Positions 29,322 through 38,132 are shown, counted from the first letter of the stretch. The stretch: 64,000 bases of DNA from Planococcus chinensis (GCF_020071995.1 NZ_JABWTK010000004.1:186001-250000); one strand, 5' to 3'. The notes: a model not told the origin generated them from the letters alone. Program-made: numbers and translations.

Positions 29322-30149
29322 ATGAAGAAATGGTACGCTGTCATCGGCGACCCGATCGCACATTCCTTGTCGCCTTTTATGCACGACTTGTGGTTTGAAG
29401 AACATGGAATCGATGCCACTTATATACCCATCCACGTTCAGCCGTTCGAGCTGGAAAACGCATTTCATTCTATGAAAGCTTTGGGCGTCAGCGGCTTCAA
29501 TATCACCTTGCCGCACAAACAGTCTGTTATCCCGTTTTTGGATAAATTGGATGAAACTGCCGTCATCATGAATGCGGTGAACACCGTCACTTATAACGGC
29601 CGCCAGTATGTCGGCTGGAATACGGACGGCGACGGTTTTGTCCGCTCGTTGTCTGCCCAGCCTATCACGCCCAATGAAAAAGTATTGGTCATCGGTGCAG
29701 GCGGCGCGGCAAGAGGCATCGCTTTTGCATTAAAGCGCGCTAATTTCACGGACGTCACCATCACGAACCGCACGCATCGCCGGGCAGTGGAGCTGGCGAA
29801 TGACTGCGGCAGTTCCGCTATGACTTTAAAAGATGCAGAAGCAGCGCTTGGCGATTTCAGCATCATCATCCAGACCACTTCTGTCGGTTTGGCGAAAGAT
29901 GAAGCGCTGCCGATCTCCCTTGAACGGGTCAGCACCGGATCACTTGTGGCGGATATCATTTACAATCCGCTCGAAACGCCGTTTTTAAAAGCGGCAAAAG
30001 AAAAAAACTGCACCATATTGAACGGGGTCGGCATGTTCGTTTATCAAGGCGCCATCGCATTTGAGAAATGGACGGGCATCCAGCCCGATACTGAAAAGAT
30101 GATCCAGATTATCACTGAAAAACTAGGAGGCAATTATGTTAACAGGTAA
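29322..30149 (+). CDS. aroE: Shikimate dehydrogenase
   Basis: It reduces 3-dehydroshikimate with NADPH in aromatic amino-acid synthesis. The 275-residue protein has the shikimate-site HSLSPFMHD, the catalytic Lys in NITLPHKQS, the NADP Rossmann GAGGAARGIAFAL with NRTHRR, and the C-terminal NGVGMFVYQGAIAFE. ATG 29322 is preferred to the adjacent TTG. It overlaps yhbY by 14 bp. Confidence 0.96.
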   Translation: MKKWYAVIGDPIAHSLSPFMHDLWFEEHGIDATYIPIHVQPFELENAFHSMKALGVSGFNITLPHKQSVIPFLDKLDETAVIMNAVNTVTYNGRQYVGWNTDGDGFVRSLSAQPITPNEKVLVIGAGGAARGIAFALKRANFTDVTITNRTHRRAVELANDCGSSAMTLKDAEAALGDFSIIIQTTSVGLAKDEALPISLERVSTGSLVADIIYNPLETPFLKAAKEKNCTILNGVGMFVYQGAIAFEKWTGIQPDTEKMIQIITEKLGGNYVNR

Positions 30150-30435
30150 ACAAAAACGCTTTTTGCGAAGCGAAGCACATCATTTAGATCCCATCTTCCA
30201 AGTGGGCAAAGGCGGCGTCAGCGGAACGATGCTGCGCCAGATCGAAGAAGCGCTCGAAGCGCGCGAATTATTGAAAGTCAGCATTCTGCAGAACAACGAT
30301 GACGACAAACACGATGTCGCCAACCAATTGGCTGAAGGCACTTCCGCGGAGCTTGTCCAGTTGATCGGCCACACAGTCGTTCTTTACAAGCCGTCCGTCA
30401 ACAATAAGCGAATTGAGCTGCCAAGAGCCAAATGA
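30136..30435 (+). CDS. yqeI: CRM-domain RNA-binding protein YhbY/YqeI
   Basis: A 99-residue protein that is one CRM domain with the GxxG RNA-binding loop (VGKGGVSGTML), associated with pre-50S particles in other bacteria. GGAGG precedes the ATG inside aroE. It overlaps nadD by 4 bp, indicating tight translational coupling. Confidence 0.94.
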   Translation: MLTGKQKRFLRSEAHHLDPIFQVGKGGVSGTMLRQIEEALEARELLKVSILQNNDDDKHDVANQLAEGTSAELVQLIGHTVVLYKPSVNNKRIELPRAK

Positions 30436-31010
30436 AAAAAGTCGGGATATTAGGCGGAACTTTCAATCCGCCTCATATAGGCCATTTAATCATGGCCAAC
30501 GAAGCGCTTCATGCCGTCGGTTTGGATGAAGTCCGCTTTATGCCCAATTACATTGCTCCGCACAAAGAAGTCTACGGCGCCGTTGCAGCCCAGCGGCTCG
30601 AAATGACCCGGCTCGCGATCCAGGGGCATGAACAATTTCGCGTAGAAGATTTTGAAATCAGCCAAGGCGGCGTTTCGTATACGTTTGACACGATGAAAGC
30701 AATGATTCAGCGGGAACCGGAGACGGCGTTCTATTTTATTATCGGGGGCGACAGCATCGAAGGGCTGCCTACTTGGCACCGGATTGATGAACTGGCGCAG
30801 ATGGTCCGCTTTATCGGAATACGGCGCCCGGGCTATTTGCACGAAAGCGCATATCCCGTCTTATTGATCGACTCGCCGGAACTTCATTTGTCATCGACGA
30901 TGCTGAGGGAACGCGTTGCTGCACAAGGAACGATCAGGTTTTTAGTGCCGGAAAAAGTGGAAGCTTTTATTCGAGAGGAGCGGTTATATGGACCAAAGCA
31001 TGATGATTGA
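30432..31010 (+). CDS. nadD: Nicotinate-nucleotide adenylyltransferase
   Basis: It adenylates nicotinate mononucleotide in NAD synthesis. The 192-residue nucleotidyltransferase has GGTFNPPHIGHL near 8-19 and the C-terminal SSTMLRERV signature. It overlaps yhbY by 4 bp and yqeK by 23 bp, the usual nadD-yqeK-rsfS arrangement. Confidence 0.96.
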   Translation: MKKVGILGGTFNPPHIGHLIMANEALHAVGLDEVRFMPNYIAPHKEVYGAVAAQRLEMTRLAIQGHEQFRVEDFEISQGGVSYTFDTMKAMIQREPETAFYFIIGGDSIEGLPTWHRIDELAQMVRFIGIRRPGYLHESAYPVLLIDSPELHLSSTMLRERVAAQGTIRFLVPEKVEAFIREERLYGPKHDD

Positions 31011-31563
31011 GAAAGTGAAGGAACGGCTGCCTGAAAATCGGTACAATCATGTCAGAGGTGTAGTGGAAACGGCTGTCGCTTTGGCGGAGAAATTCAATGT
31101 GCCGGCAGAAAAAGCCCGGATTGCGGCGATTTTGCACGACGTGGCGAAGTTTTCAGACCGGGAATGGATGAAGTCGATCATTATTTCCGAAAACATGGAC
31201 CCGCTGCTGCTTGAGTACCACGCAGAATTATGGCATGCCCCGGTTGGCGCCTATGTCGCCCGCACAGAATTCGGTGTAGAAGATGAAGATGTGCTGAACG
31301 CCATCAAATACCATACAACTGGCCGCGCCGGCATGTCGGATCTTGAAAAAATCGTCTATATTGCCGACCTGGTCGAACCGAACCGCAAATTTACAGGTGT
31401 TGAAGAATTGCGTCAATTACAAGATCAGGGATTGGATGTTATGATGGAAGCCAGTATTAAACATACCATCGAGTTTCTGGTATCAAAAAATCAACCGGTG
31501 TATCCGGATTCACTGAAGTGTCATCAATACTTCGTACAACAGAAAGGGAAAGTGAAAGAATGA
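30988..31563 (+). CDS. yqeK: HD-domain Ap4A hydrolase YqeK
   Basis: A 191-residue HD-superfamily metal hydrolase; homologues cleave diadenosine tetraphosphate symmetrically to ADP. Metal ligands are visible in NHVRGVVETA (His), LHDVAKF (HD pair), HAPVGA (His), IKYHTTG (His) and IADLVEP (Asp). It starts inside nadD after GAGAGGAG. Its TGA overlaps the rsfS ATG. Confidence 0.94.
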   Translation: MDQSMMIEKVKERLPENRYNHVRGVVETAVALAEKFNVPAEKARIAAILHDVAKFSDREWMKSIIISENMDPLLLEYHAELWHAPVGAYVARTEFGVEDEDVLNAIKYHTTGRAGMSDLEKIVYIADLVEPNRKFTGVEELRQLQDQGLDVMMEASIKHTIEFLVSKNQPVYPDSLKCHQYFVQQKGKVKE

Positions 31564-31898
31564 CTAAACAAACTTTACTACAAATGGCATACAGTGCTGC
31601 CGAGGACAAAAAAGCCGAGGATATCGTCGTTTTGAACATGGAAGGCATTTCATTGCTTGCCGACTATTTCATCATCTGCAGCGGTAATTCCGACCGCCAA
31701 GTGCAGGCAATTGCCAAAGAATTGATCGACCAGTCTGAAAAAGCCGGCAACCCGGTGAAAAGCGTTGAAGGATTTGACGCAGCACGCTGGATTTTAGTCG
31801 ATCTAGGAGATGTCGTGGCTCATGTATTCCATAAAGACGAGCGTTCGTACTACAATCTTGAACGCCTATGGAGAGAAGCACCGACAATGGAAATATGA
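31560..31898 (+). CDS. rsfS: Ribosome silencing factor RsfS
   Basis: It binds uL14 on the 50S subunit and blocks subunit joining in starvation. The 112-residue protein has the nucleotidyltransferase-like core with LADYFIICSGNSDRQVQAI, WILVDLGDVVAHVFH and YYNLERLW. ATG 31560 overlaps the yqeK stop (ATGA). Upstream in-frame starts would extend into yqeK without conservation. Confidence 0.95.
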   Translation: MTKQTLLQMAYSAAEDKKAEDIVVLNMEGISLLADYFIICSGNSDRQVQAIAKELIDQSEKAGNPVKSVEGFDAARWILVDLGDVVAHVFHKDERSYYNLERLWREAPTMEI

Positions 31899-32629
31899 GG
31901 TACGGAAAATTCGCATCGGTTTATGATGAACTGATGGAAGACATTCCGTATGAAAAGTATGTGGAATGGGTGGCCGCTCATATCCAGTCCGGAAAAATTC
32001 TGGATCTGGCTTGTGGGACAGGCACCCTTTCACAGCTTTTTAACGAAGTGGGCTTTGATGTAACGGCCAGCGATTTGTCGGAAGAAATGCTGACAATCGC
32101 CAGCCAGCGCTTCCAGGAAGCGGGCCAGAGCATCCCGACGCTGCAGTTGTCGATGGACAATTTGGAAGGTCTGGACGGCTTTGACGCCGTGACGATTGCC
32201 ATAGATTCGCTCAATTACTTGGAAAAGGAAACACAAGTGCAGCAGACATTCAAAGAAGTGTTCGAAGCTTTGAATGAAGGCGGGCATTTTTTCTTTGATG
32301 TGCATTCCATCCATAAAGTGGATGCGGTCTACATGGACAGCCCTTTCGTTTTTGACGGGGAAGACGTTGCGTATATTTGGCATACGGAACCGGGGGATTG
32401 CCCGCATAGTGTCGTTCATGACATCACGTTTTTTATCCGCCAGGGCCGTTTGTTTGAACGCTTTGAGGAAACGCACGAGCAGCGAACATACGAAATCAAA
32501 GATTACATCGCTTGGCTCGAAGCTGCAGGCTTTACAGTGGAATCGATCACCGCTGACTTTTCCGGTGAAGCACCGGACGGGGAAAGCGAACGGATCTTTT
32601 TCCACGCCAAAAAATTATCAAATGAATGA
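31895..32629 (+). CDS. yqeM: SAM-dependent methyltransferase YqeM
   Basis: A class I methyltransferase of 244 residues with motif I ILDLACGTGTLS near 33-44 and the acidic ASDLSEEML loop. The substrate is unknown. ATG 31895 overlaps the rsfS stop (ATGA), so translation is probably coupled; the local ribosome binding site is weak. It closes the yqeG-yqeM run at a strong terminator. In B. subtilis comER and comEA follow; comER is absent here. Confidence 0.9.
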   Translation: MRYGKFASVYDELMEDIPYEKYVEWVAAHIQSGKILDLACGTGTLSQLFNEVGFDVTASDLSEEMLTIASQRFQEAGQSIPTLQLSMDNLEGLDGFDAVTIAIDSLNYLEKETQVQQTFKEVFEALNEGGHFFFDVHSIHKVDAVYMDSPFVFDGEDVAYIWHTEPGDCPHSVVHDITFFIRQGRLFERFEETHEQRTYEIKDYIAWLEAAGFTVESITADFSGEAPDGESERIFFHAKKLSNE

Positions 32630-32633
32630 CGAG

Positions 32634-32664
32634 AAACCTGTCCGCATTTTGCGGGCAGGTTTTT
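32634..32664 (+). terminator. Terminator after yqeM
   Basis: A 13-bp stem, AAACCTGTCCGCA with TGCGGGCAGGTTT, loop TTT, then T residues. Confidence 0.88.
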
Positions 32665-32710
32665 AACGTGTTGAGAAAGGTATAGAAAAAATTCTACTTA
32701 GAATACCTGC

Positions 32711-32798
32711 GATATTCCGCAAAACAGCTCCGCTAAAAACATATGCTCCTGCGTCGCTTCGCTGCCCCGCGGGAGTCTCCGCTGTTTTGCTTCATATC
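32711..32798. repeat. Palindromic MITE-like intergenic element
   Basis: An 88-bp imperfect palindrome. The outer arms are GATAT/ATATC, then a perfect 10-bp pair GCAAAACAGC (32719-32728) and GCTGTTTTGC (32781-32790). An inner hairpin pairs CTCCTGCG (32746-32753) with CGCGGGAG (32768-32775). It has no T tract and no coding frame. It lies in the 350-bp gap between yqeM and comEA. The remainder of that gap (32799-32982) holds nothing I recognise. Confidence 0.85.
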
Positions 32799-32982
32799 AA
32801 GAGAGGGCAGGAAACTACAGATTGCTTGATTTTCCCACTCCTTTACACGTGGCATCTTGTAAAGAAGCGGAATGGTTCAGACCATCAGAGTTGCTCGACA
32901 GCCTCAGAAAAATGCCTCTATTTGGTGGTCAGTTTTTATATTCATGTACCGATAAAACAGTATAGACAATCCCTTTTCATTA

Positions 32983-33666
32983 ATGTACAATTCAGACAGC
33001 TTCTATCTAATTGCTTTCTGGAGAAATGAGGAATGCCCGCTGAAAGTATCCGAGCTCCAGAGCAAGTTTGGCTGGCTGCTGATTCCGGCAGTAGTCATTG
33101 TGTTGTTAGCCATCTATTTTTTAATCCCTCAGGAAAAACCGGAAGAAGATCTTCAGGCATCACTTGATTTGATCCAAGCTGAACCCCCACAGCAGTCAGA
33201 AACCCCCACCCAAACAGTAGTTCCAACAACTGTGATGGTCGACATTAAAGGCCAAGTAGCGAAACCCGGCGTTTATGAATTGCCGGCGGATTCCCGGACG
33301 ACAGACGCCATTGAGGCAGCTGGCGGCTTTTTGGAGGCGGCTGAACCAAAAGCGATCAATTTGGCGATGAAAGTCGCGGACGAAATGGTCATTTACGTAC
33401 CGAAAGCCGGTGAAGAAGCTGCCTTGCCAACGGCTCAGCCGGGTGCAACGGCGGCAGGCGGTGCCAAAGAAGCGCTCGTTAACCTGAATACTGCCACGGA
33501 CGCCGAGCTGATGACGCTGCCTGGAATCGGCCCTTCAAAAGCGGCGGCAATCATCGCGTACCGGACTGACAGCGGCAACTTCCAGAAAGTCGAAGACTTG
33601 ACGAATGTCACGGGTATCGGCGACAAAACCTTCGAAAAATTGAAAGACAGCATCACCGTCAACTGA
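32983..33666 (+). CDS. comEA: Competence protein ComEA (DNA receptor), start uncertain
   Basis: A membrane-anchored double-stranded DNA-binding protein for transformation. It has one membrane helix (about residues 30-50), an SLBB-type domain (MVDIKGQVAKPGVYELP to VIYVPKAGE) and a C-terminal helix-hairpin-helix DNA-binding domain (LPGIGPSKAAAIIAYR, VTGIGDKTFEKLK). The only in-frame ATG, at 32983, has no ribosome binding site and adds 19 unlikely residues; CTG 33040, with GAGG 8 nt upstream, would begin at the expected place. The domains are intact, so the protein may be functional if initiation works. Confidence 0.88.
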   Translation: MYNSDSFYLIAFWRNEECPLKVSELQSKFGWLLIPAVVIVLLAIYFLIPQEKPEEDLQASLDLIQAEPPQQSETPTQTVVPTTVMVDIKGQVAKPGVYELPADSRTTDAIEAAGGFLEAAEPKAINLAMKVADEMVIYVPKAGEEAALPTAQPGATAAGGAKEALVNLNTATDAELMTLPGIGPSKAAAIIAYRTDSGNFQKVEDLTNVTGIGDKTFEKLKDSITVN

Positions 33667-33690
33667 AAGCGAGATGAGTCAAACGGACGG

Positions 33691-33718
33691 TTGACGAAAA
33701 TTCCCCCTCTGCTACACT
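33691..33718 (+). promoter_or_regulatory. Candidate promoter for comEB-comEC
   Basis: TTGACG (33691-33696), a 16-bp spacer and TACACT (33713-33718), 32 bp before comEB. Confidence 0.45.
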
Positions 33719-33749
33719 TATTTTAGACACATTAGCAGGAGGCAATTAG

Positions 33750-34322
33750 ATGAAGCGAATCACGTGGGACCAATTTTTCATGGCGCAAAGCCATTTATTA
33801 GCACTCAGAAGCACCTGTACGAGACTGGCGGTCGGCGCGACGATTGTCCGGGACCGGCGCATCATGGCAGGCGGCTATAACGGATCCATTTCAGGTGGCG
33901 ACCACTGCATCGACAAAGGATGTTACGTCGTGGATGGCCATTGTGTGCGGACCATCCATGCAGAAATGAACGCCTTGTTGCAATGCGCCAAATACGGCGT
34001 CAGCGTGAATGGAGCCGATATGTATGTCAGCCATTTTCCGTGCCTCCAATGCTCAAAATCCATCATTCAGGCAGGAATTGCCCGGCTATATTACGCGGCA
34101 GACTATAAAAACCATGCCTATGCCATCGAATTATTCGAACAGGCAGGAGTCGAAGTGGTGCAAGTCGTATTTGACGAACGGAAAATCGACTTTTTAAGTG
34201 CGGAAAAAGCAGGACTCTACATGGAAATGCTGGAGACTTTGCGTGAAAAAGGCGGCACCGAAGAAGAATTGGCCCATTATACAGAACGGGTGAATGCATT
34301 ATTCGGAGAAGTCGAAGTGTAA
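33750..34322 (+). CDS. comEB: dCMP deaminase-family protein ComEB
   Basis: A zinc-dependent deoxycytidylate deaminase of 190 residues. The zinc site is HAEMNALLQ (about 71-79) with PCLQCSK (about 98-104). An N-terminal block (LRSTCTRLAVGATIV) and a YNGSISGGDHC loop match dCMP deaminases. It sits in the com locus by conserved order, although in B. subtilis it is not needed for DNA uptake. GAGG precedes ATG 33750. Confidence 0.94.
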   Translation: MKRITWDQFFMAQSHLLALRSTCTRLAVGATIVRDRRIMAGGYNGSISGGDHCIDKGCYVVDGHCVRTIHAEMNALLQCAKYGVSVNGADMYVSHFPCLQCSKSIIQAGIARLYYAADYKNHAYAIELFEQAGVEVVQVVFDERKIDFLSAEKAGLYMEMLETLREKGGTEEELAHYTERVNALFGEVEV

Positions 34323-34342
34323 ATCAAAATAGTTGGCTTTAC

Positions 34343-36595
34343 TTGGCGATCGCAATCGTCCTGGCTACTTTGGCAGCGCATGAAACACTGGTAATCCTTG
34401 TGTTCATGGCGCTGCTTTTTTGTTGGATGGGCTGGAAAAAGGAATCGTTTCAGCATATATTATTTATCGCCGCCATTGCGGCCGGTTTTTTCCTGCTGCA
34501 GGAAATCCGCAGCCACGATTCGTTTGATTATAGCAAGCCGTATACGGGAGAACTCCAATTTGATGGTGATTATGTTATTGACGGCGACGGACTGAGAGGG
34601 TTTGCCCGGCTGGACGGCGGCATCCGTGTTTATGCCAGATACCGCATCGGGACGGCTGAAGAAAAAGCGGTACTGGAAGAAAATTTGTTTGAATCTATGT
34701 TAGTGGTACAAGGCGCCTTTGAAGCACCTTCTCCGCCGTCCCATCGCTTTTCTTTTGATATGCAAAAGCATTTGGACCATAACGGGGCCCGCTACATTTT
34801 GGCCGTCGAATCGATCAACGGCATGGAGCGCCAAGAGACGGTGATCAGCAAATTATACCGGCAGCGGCAATGGCTGAAAAAGCATATCCAACAGGCGTTT
34901 CCGGCCGGTTTATCTGCAGAAGCGGAAGCGCTGCTGATCGGAGAGCAGGAAAACATGGCGAACGAAGACCGTCTCATGTACCAGACACTTGGCATTACGC
35001 ATCTGTTTGCGATTTCCGGCTTGCACGTCGCCATTCTTGTCGGCATTGTGTATTTTGTGCTCCTGCGGCTTAGGGTCCGGAAAGAAACCGCGCTGTTGCT
35101 GCTTCTTGGCATTTTGCCGGTGTATGCAGTCCTCGCAGGAGGTGCACCTTCCGTCCTCCGTTCGGTGTTCATGGTAAGCGCGGTGCTTTTTGTCCGCCTT
35201 TTTAACCTGCGCGTCTCGATTGCGCATATTCTGCTCGGCAGCTTTGTCTTCTTTATTTTATGGAACCCTTTCATGATGTACGACATCGGTTTTCAATTGT
35301 CATACGGGGCGACGTTTGGCATTATTTACTCCAGCCGCTTTTTGACGGCGGACCAATCGGCTATTAAAAGCGGCCTGATTTTAACCGCGATTTCGCAAGT
35401 GACGCTGTATCCCTTGCTGCTTTTTCATTTTTACGAAATTTCCTTGTCGGCTTTCCTGGTCAACAGCCTTTTTGTGCCGCTTTACACGCTGTTTATTCTG
35501 CCGGCAAATCTCGTGCTTTTGGCGTTGACGATTTTATTCCAGCCGGCAGCCGAATTTGTATTTGGAATATATGAACCGTTGAGGGGGATTATTGAAAAGC
35601 TCATGGTGTGGCTGTCGGGGCTGCCTTATCAAATGTGGAACCCGGGAAAGCCGGAAGCATGGATGCTCGCAGCCTTGTTTGTAAGCGTCCTGCTGTTTTA
35701 CAGTTTGGCAGAGCAGGGTTTCCGCTATCGGCAGTTGCTTGTGCTGATCGTTCCGGCAGTTGTTTTCACGCTGCTGCCGTATTTCGACCCTTCGTTGAAA
35801 GTGGCGTTTCTGGATGTCGGGCAAGGCGACAGTGCGGTGATTGAATTGCCTTACCGGCAAGGGGTGTATGTAATTGACAGCGGCGGGCTTCTGCGTTTTG
35901 ATACGGAAGAATTCAAAAAGCGCGGCAGTCCCTATGAAGTCGGCAGGCAGATTGTGGCGCCTTATTTAAAAGGGAACGGCCTGTCGTCGGTGGATGTGCT
36001 GGTATTGAGCCACGCCGATGCAGACCACGCCGAAGGGGCGGAAGAACTGTTTCCGCTCCTGCGCATCAAAGAACTCCATTTATCGCCCGGATCGCAGGCG
36101 GAAGGCATTATCCGGGACATCGCGCCGTTTGCGAAAGAAGCGGCCGTGCGGTTTCCGGGAAGGGGTTCAGGATGGGCGAAAGGCGGAATCACATTCCGCT
36201 ATTTGTCGCCGGCGGACGCGGAGTATGAAGGCAACAACGATTCGCTCGTGCTGCTGGTTGAGAGCGGAGAGTACCGGGCATTGTTTACCGGGGATTTGGA
36301 AGAAGCCGGGGAACGCGATTTGGAAGCGGCATACGGGCAGGCGTTGTCCGGACTGACCGTCTTGAAAGTGGGACACCATGGCAGCAAGACATCGAGCAGC
36401 CAGGCTTTTTTGGAACTGGTCGAACCGAAGCTGTCGATTTTCTCGACGGGGATCGATAACCGCTACGGGCACCCCAGTGAAGAAGTGGTCGAGCGCTTTA
36501 ACGCGCTTGGCTTGCCCACTTTGAATACGGCCGATACCGGCACCATCGAGATGGAAATCAAAGACGGCCAGGCGACGCTTCAAACGATGCGCTGA
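34343..36595 (+). CDS. comEC: Competence DNA channel/nuclease protein ComEC (Rec2), start uncertain
   Basis: The membrane channel for single-stranded DNA import. The 750-residue protein has N-terminal hydrophobic helices and a DUF4131 region, the Competence domain with about eight membrane helices (about 205-480, LFAISGLHVAILVGIVYF), and a C-terminal metallo-beta-lactamase-like domain with LDVGQGDSA, SHADADHAEG and GHHGSKTSSS. No ATG or GTG is available. TTG 34343 lacks a nearby ribosome binding site, and the frame stays open upstream into comEB, so a non-standard start or coupling from comEB is possible. Confidence 0.92.
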   Translation: MAIAIVLATLAAHETLVILVFMALLFCWMGWKKESFQHILFIAAIAAGFFLLQEIRSHDSFDYSKPYTGELQFDGDYVIDGDGLRGFARLDGGIRVYARYRIGTAEEKAVLEENLFESMLVVQGAFEAPSPPSHRFSFDMQKHLDHNGARYILAVESINGMERQETVISKLYRQRQWLKKHIQQAFPAGLSAEAEALLIGEQENMANEDRLMYQTLGITHLFAISGLHVAILVGIVYFVLLRLRVRKETALLLLLGILPVYAVLAGGAPSVLRSVFMVSAVLFVRLFNLRVSIAHILLGSFVFFILWNPFMMYDIGFQLSYGATFGIIYSSRFLTADQSAIKSGLILTAISQVTLYPLLLFHFYEISLSAFLVNSLFVPLYTLFILPANLVLLALTILFQPAAEFVFGIYEPLRGIIEKLMVWLSGLPYQMWNPGKPEAWMLAALFVSVLLFYSLAEQGFRYRQLLVLIVPAVVFTLLPYFDPSLKVAFLDVGQGDSAVIELPYRQGVYVIDSGGLLRFDTEEFKKRGSPYEVGRQIVAPYLKGNGLSSVDVLVLSHADADHAEGAEELFPLLRIKELHLSPGSQAEGIIRDIAPFAKEAAVRFPGRGSGWAKGGITFRYLSPADAEYEGNNDSLVLLVESGEYRALFTGDLEEAGERDLEAAYGQALSGLTVLKVGHHGSKTSSSQAFLELVEPKLSIFSTGIDNRYGHPSEEVVERFNALGLPTLNTADTGTIEMEIKDGQATLQTMR

Positions 36596-36600
36596 AATAA

Positions 36601-36634
36601 AAAAAAGTTCCTGCAATTAAGCGGGAACTTTTTT
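36601..36634. terminator. Bidirectional terminator between comEC and yqzM
   Basis: AAAAAAGTTCCTGC pairs with GCGGGAACTTTTTT (one T-G pair) around AATTAA. It is A/T-flanked on both sides and serves converging genes. Confidence 0.88.
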
Positions 36635-36640
36635 TTCTAT

Positions 36641-36775
36641 TTAGCGAGCTACAAATTGCACTACTGCCGCAATAATGAAGATAGCCGCAAAAAATACGAA
36701 TGATACAACAAATCCCATTCCTGCGTCGATGGCGTCATTGCGCTTCGACTGTACGTTCTGTTCAAATTCATTCAT
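36641..36775 (-). CDS. yqzM: YqzM family small membrane protein
   Basis: A 44-residue protein, too short for most gene callers: polar N-terminus (MNEFEQNVQSKRNDAIDAG) followed by one membrane helix (about 22-41). It closely resembles B. subtilis YqzM as I recall it, which occupies the same site between comEC and holA. The function is unknown. AGGAGGG lies 6 nt before ATG 36775. A longer frame from 36895 has no ribosome binding site and is not conserved. Confidence 0.88.
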   Translation of the reverse strand: MNEFEQNVQSKRNDAIDAGMGFVVSFVFFAAIFIIAAVVQFVAR

Positions 36776-36931
36776 TGCTATCCCTCCTAATTCCCTCTTA
36801 TTATAATTGAACGGCGTATAAAAATCTAGATTGAACTGAAGATAATCCGCTGATATTGGAAGCCGACACAGAAATGTCGAAATACCAAAACGCATGAAAA
36901 TCCGATATAGTAGAGAGAGGAGGTGCGATTC

Positions 36932-37966
36932 ATGATCACTTCAATATGGAAAGCCATTCGAAACGGACAAATCGATCCTGTTTACGTCATTACAGGGACC
37001 GAAAGTTATTTCATCGAAAAAACTTTGGATTTATTAAAAACAAAACTGACAGACGGCGAACCGGAGTTCATCAATTTTGATTTGGACGAAGTGCCGGTGG
37101 ATTATGTGATAGAAGAAGCGGACACCATTCCGTTTTTCAGCGACCGCAAATTGATCATCGCCAAGAACGCCTCGTTCTTAAAAGCGGCCGAACGCGGCAA
37201 AGAGAAAATTGACCACAATTTGAAAGCGCTGGAAGCCTGGCTCCAAAATCCGCCTTCGAGTTCGGTCACTGTTTTTGTGGCGCCTTATGAAAAACTGGAT
37301 GAGCGCAAAAAAATAACCAAACTGATCAAGCAGCACGCGGTCATGGTGGAGGCAAAAGCGCTGCAGGCCAATGACCTGGAAGTATGGGTGCAGCACGAAG
37401 CCAAACAGTTCGGCAAGCACATCGAAAAATCATCTGCCCAGCGCTTGATTGAGATGGCCGGCACGAATTTGACGCTCCTGTCTTCTGAACTCGAGAAGAT
37501 GTCGCTGTACCTCGGAGCAGAGGAAGAAATTACGGACGAACTGATTGTGCAGATGACGGCGCGGACGCTGGAGCAGGATGCATTCAAAATGCTGCAGGCC
37601 TATCTTGACGGCGACATCAGCGAGGCGCTCAGCGTCTACTACGACTTGATCCGCCAAAAAGAAGAGCCGGTCGCACTGACCGCGCTTCTGGCTTCCCAAA
37701 TCCGCTTTATGGTGCATGTCTACTACCTGCAGAAAAAAGGCTACCATGCGCAGCAAATATCCAAGCAATTAAAAGCGCATCCGTACCGGGTCAAGCTGCT
37801 GGTGGAAAAACGCCAGCAAATTCCGGAACAGCGGCTGCTCGAAGTGCTCAATGACCTTGCCGAAATCGACTTGCAGCTGAAAACCCAAAGCGGCAACCGC
37901 GAACGCATCCTGGAATTCTTTTTGATGAAACGCAAGCAGGGGAGAAAAACGGGAATAGCGCAGTAA
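36932..37966 (+). CDS. holA: DNA polymerase III subunit delta
   Basis: The clamp-loader delta subunit. The 344-residue protein has the AAA+-like N-terminal domain (YVITGTESYFIEKTLD, degenerate ATP site), FFSDRKLIIAKNASFL, and the C-terminal collar domain (HPYRVKLLVEKRQ). ATG 36932 follows AGGAGGTG at 6 nt; GTG 36923 overlaps that site. It lies upstream of rpsT (opposite strand), as in other Bacillales. Confidence 0.95.
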   Translation: MITSIWKAIRNGQIDPVYVITGTESYFIEKTLDLLKTKLTDGEPEFINFDLDEVPVDYVIEEADTIPFFSDRKLIIAKNASFLKAAERGKEKIDHNLKALEAWLQNPPSSSVTVFVAPYEKLDERKKITKLIKQHAVMVEAKALQANDLEVWVQHEAKQFGKHIEKSSAQRLIEMAGTNLTLLSSELEKMSLYLGAEEEITDELIVQMTARTLEQDAFKMLQAYLDGDISEALSVYYDLIRQKEEPVALTALLASQIRFMVHVYYLQKKGYHAQQISKQLKAHPYRVKLLVEKRQQIPEQRLLEVLNDLAEIDLQLKTQSGNRERILEFFLMKRKQGRKTGIAQ

Positions 37967-38003
37967 GCGTTCCGAGTAAACACACCCCTTTAAAAAAGGG
38001 GCG

Positions 38004-38095
38004 TGTCCAAAGGGTGGATAGAGAAAGCGGATGCTCTTGCTGGCTCTTTGCTGGAGTATCCGCACAGCGAAACGTTTTCTTTAACTAGTTGGACA
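38004..38095. repeat. MITE-like element with TTGGACA terminal inverted repeats
   Basis: About 92 bp bounded by TGTCCAA (38004-38010) and TTGGACA (38089-38095), a perfect 7-bp terminal inverted repeat. An internal palindrome pairs GCGGATGCTC (38027-38036) with GAGTATCCGC (38054-38063, one G-T). A separate CCCTTT/AAGGGG hairpin (about 37984-38001) abuts its left end. It is non-coding and lies between holA and rpsT. Confidence 0.8.
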
Positions 38096-38100
38096 AAGTA

Positions 38101-38132
38101 AAAAGGCCGATTCCCTGAGGAATCGGCCTTTT
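38101..38132 (-). terminator. Terminator of rpsT (bidirectional shape)
   Basis: A perfect 14-bp stem, AAAAGGCCGATTCC/GGAATCGGCCTTTT, with loop CTGA, immediately after the rpsT stop. Confidence 0.9.
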
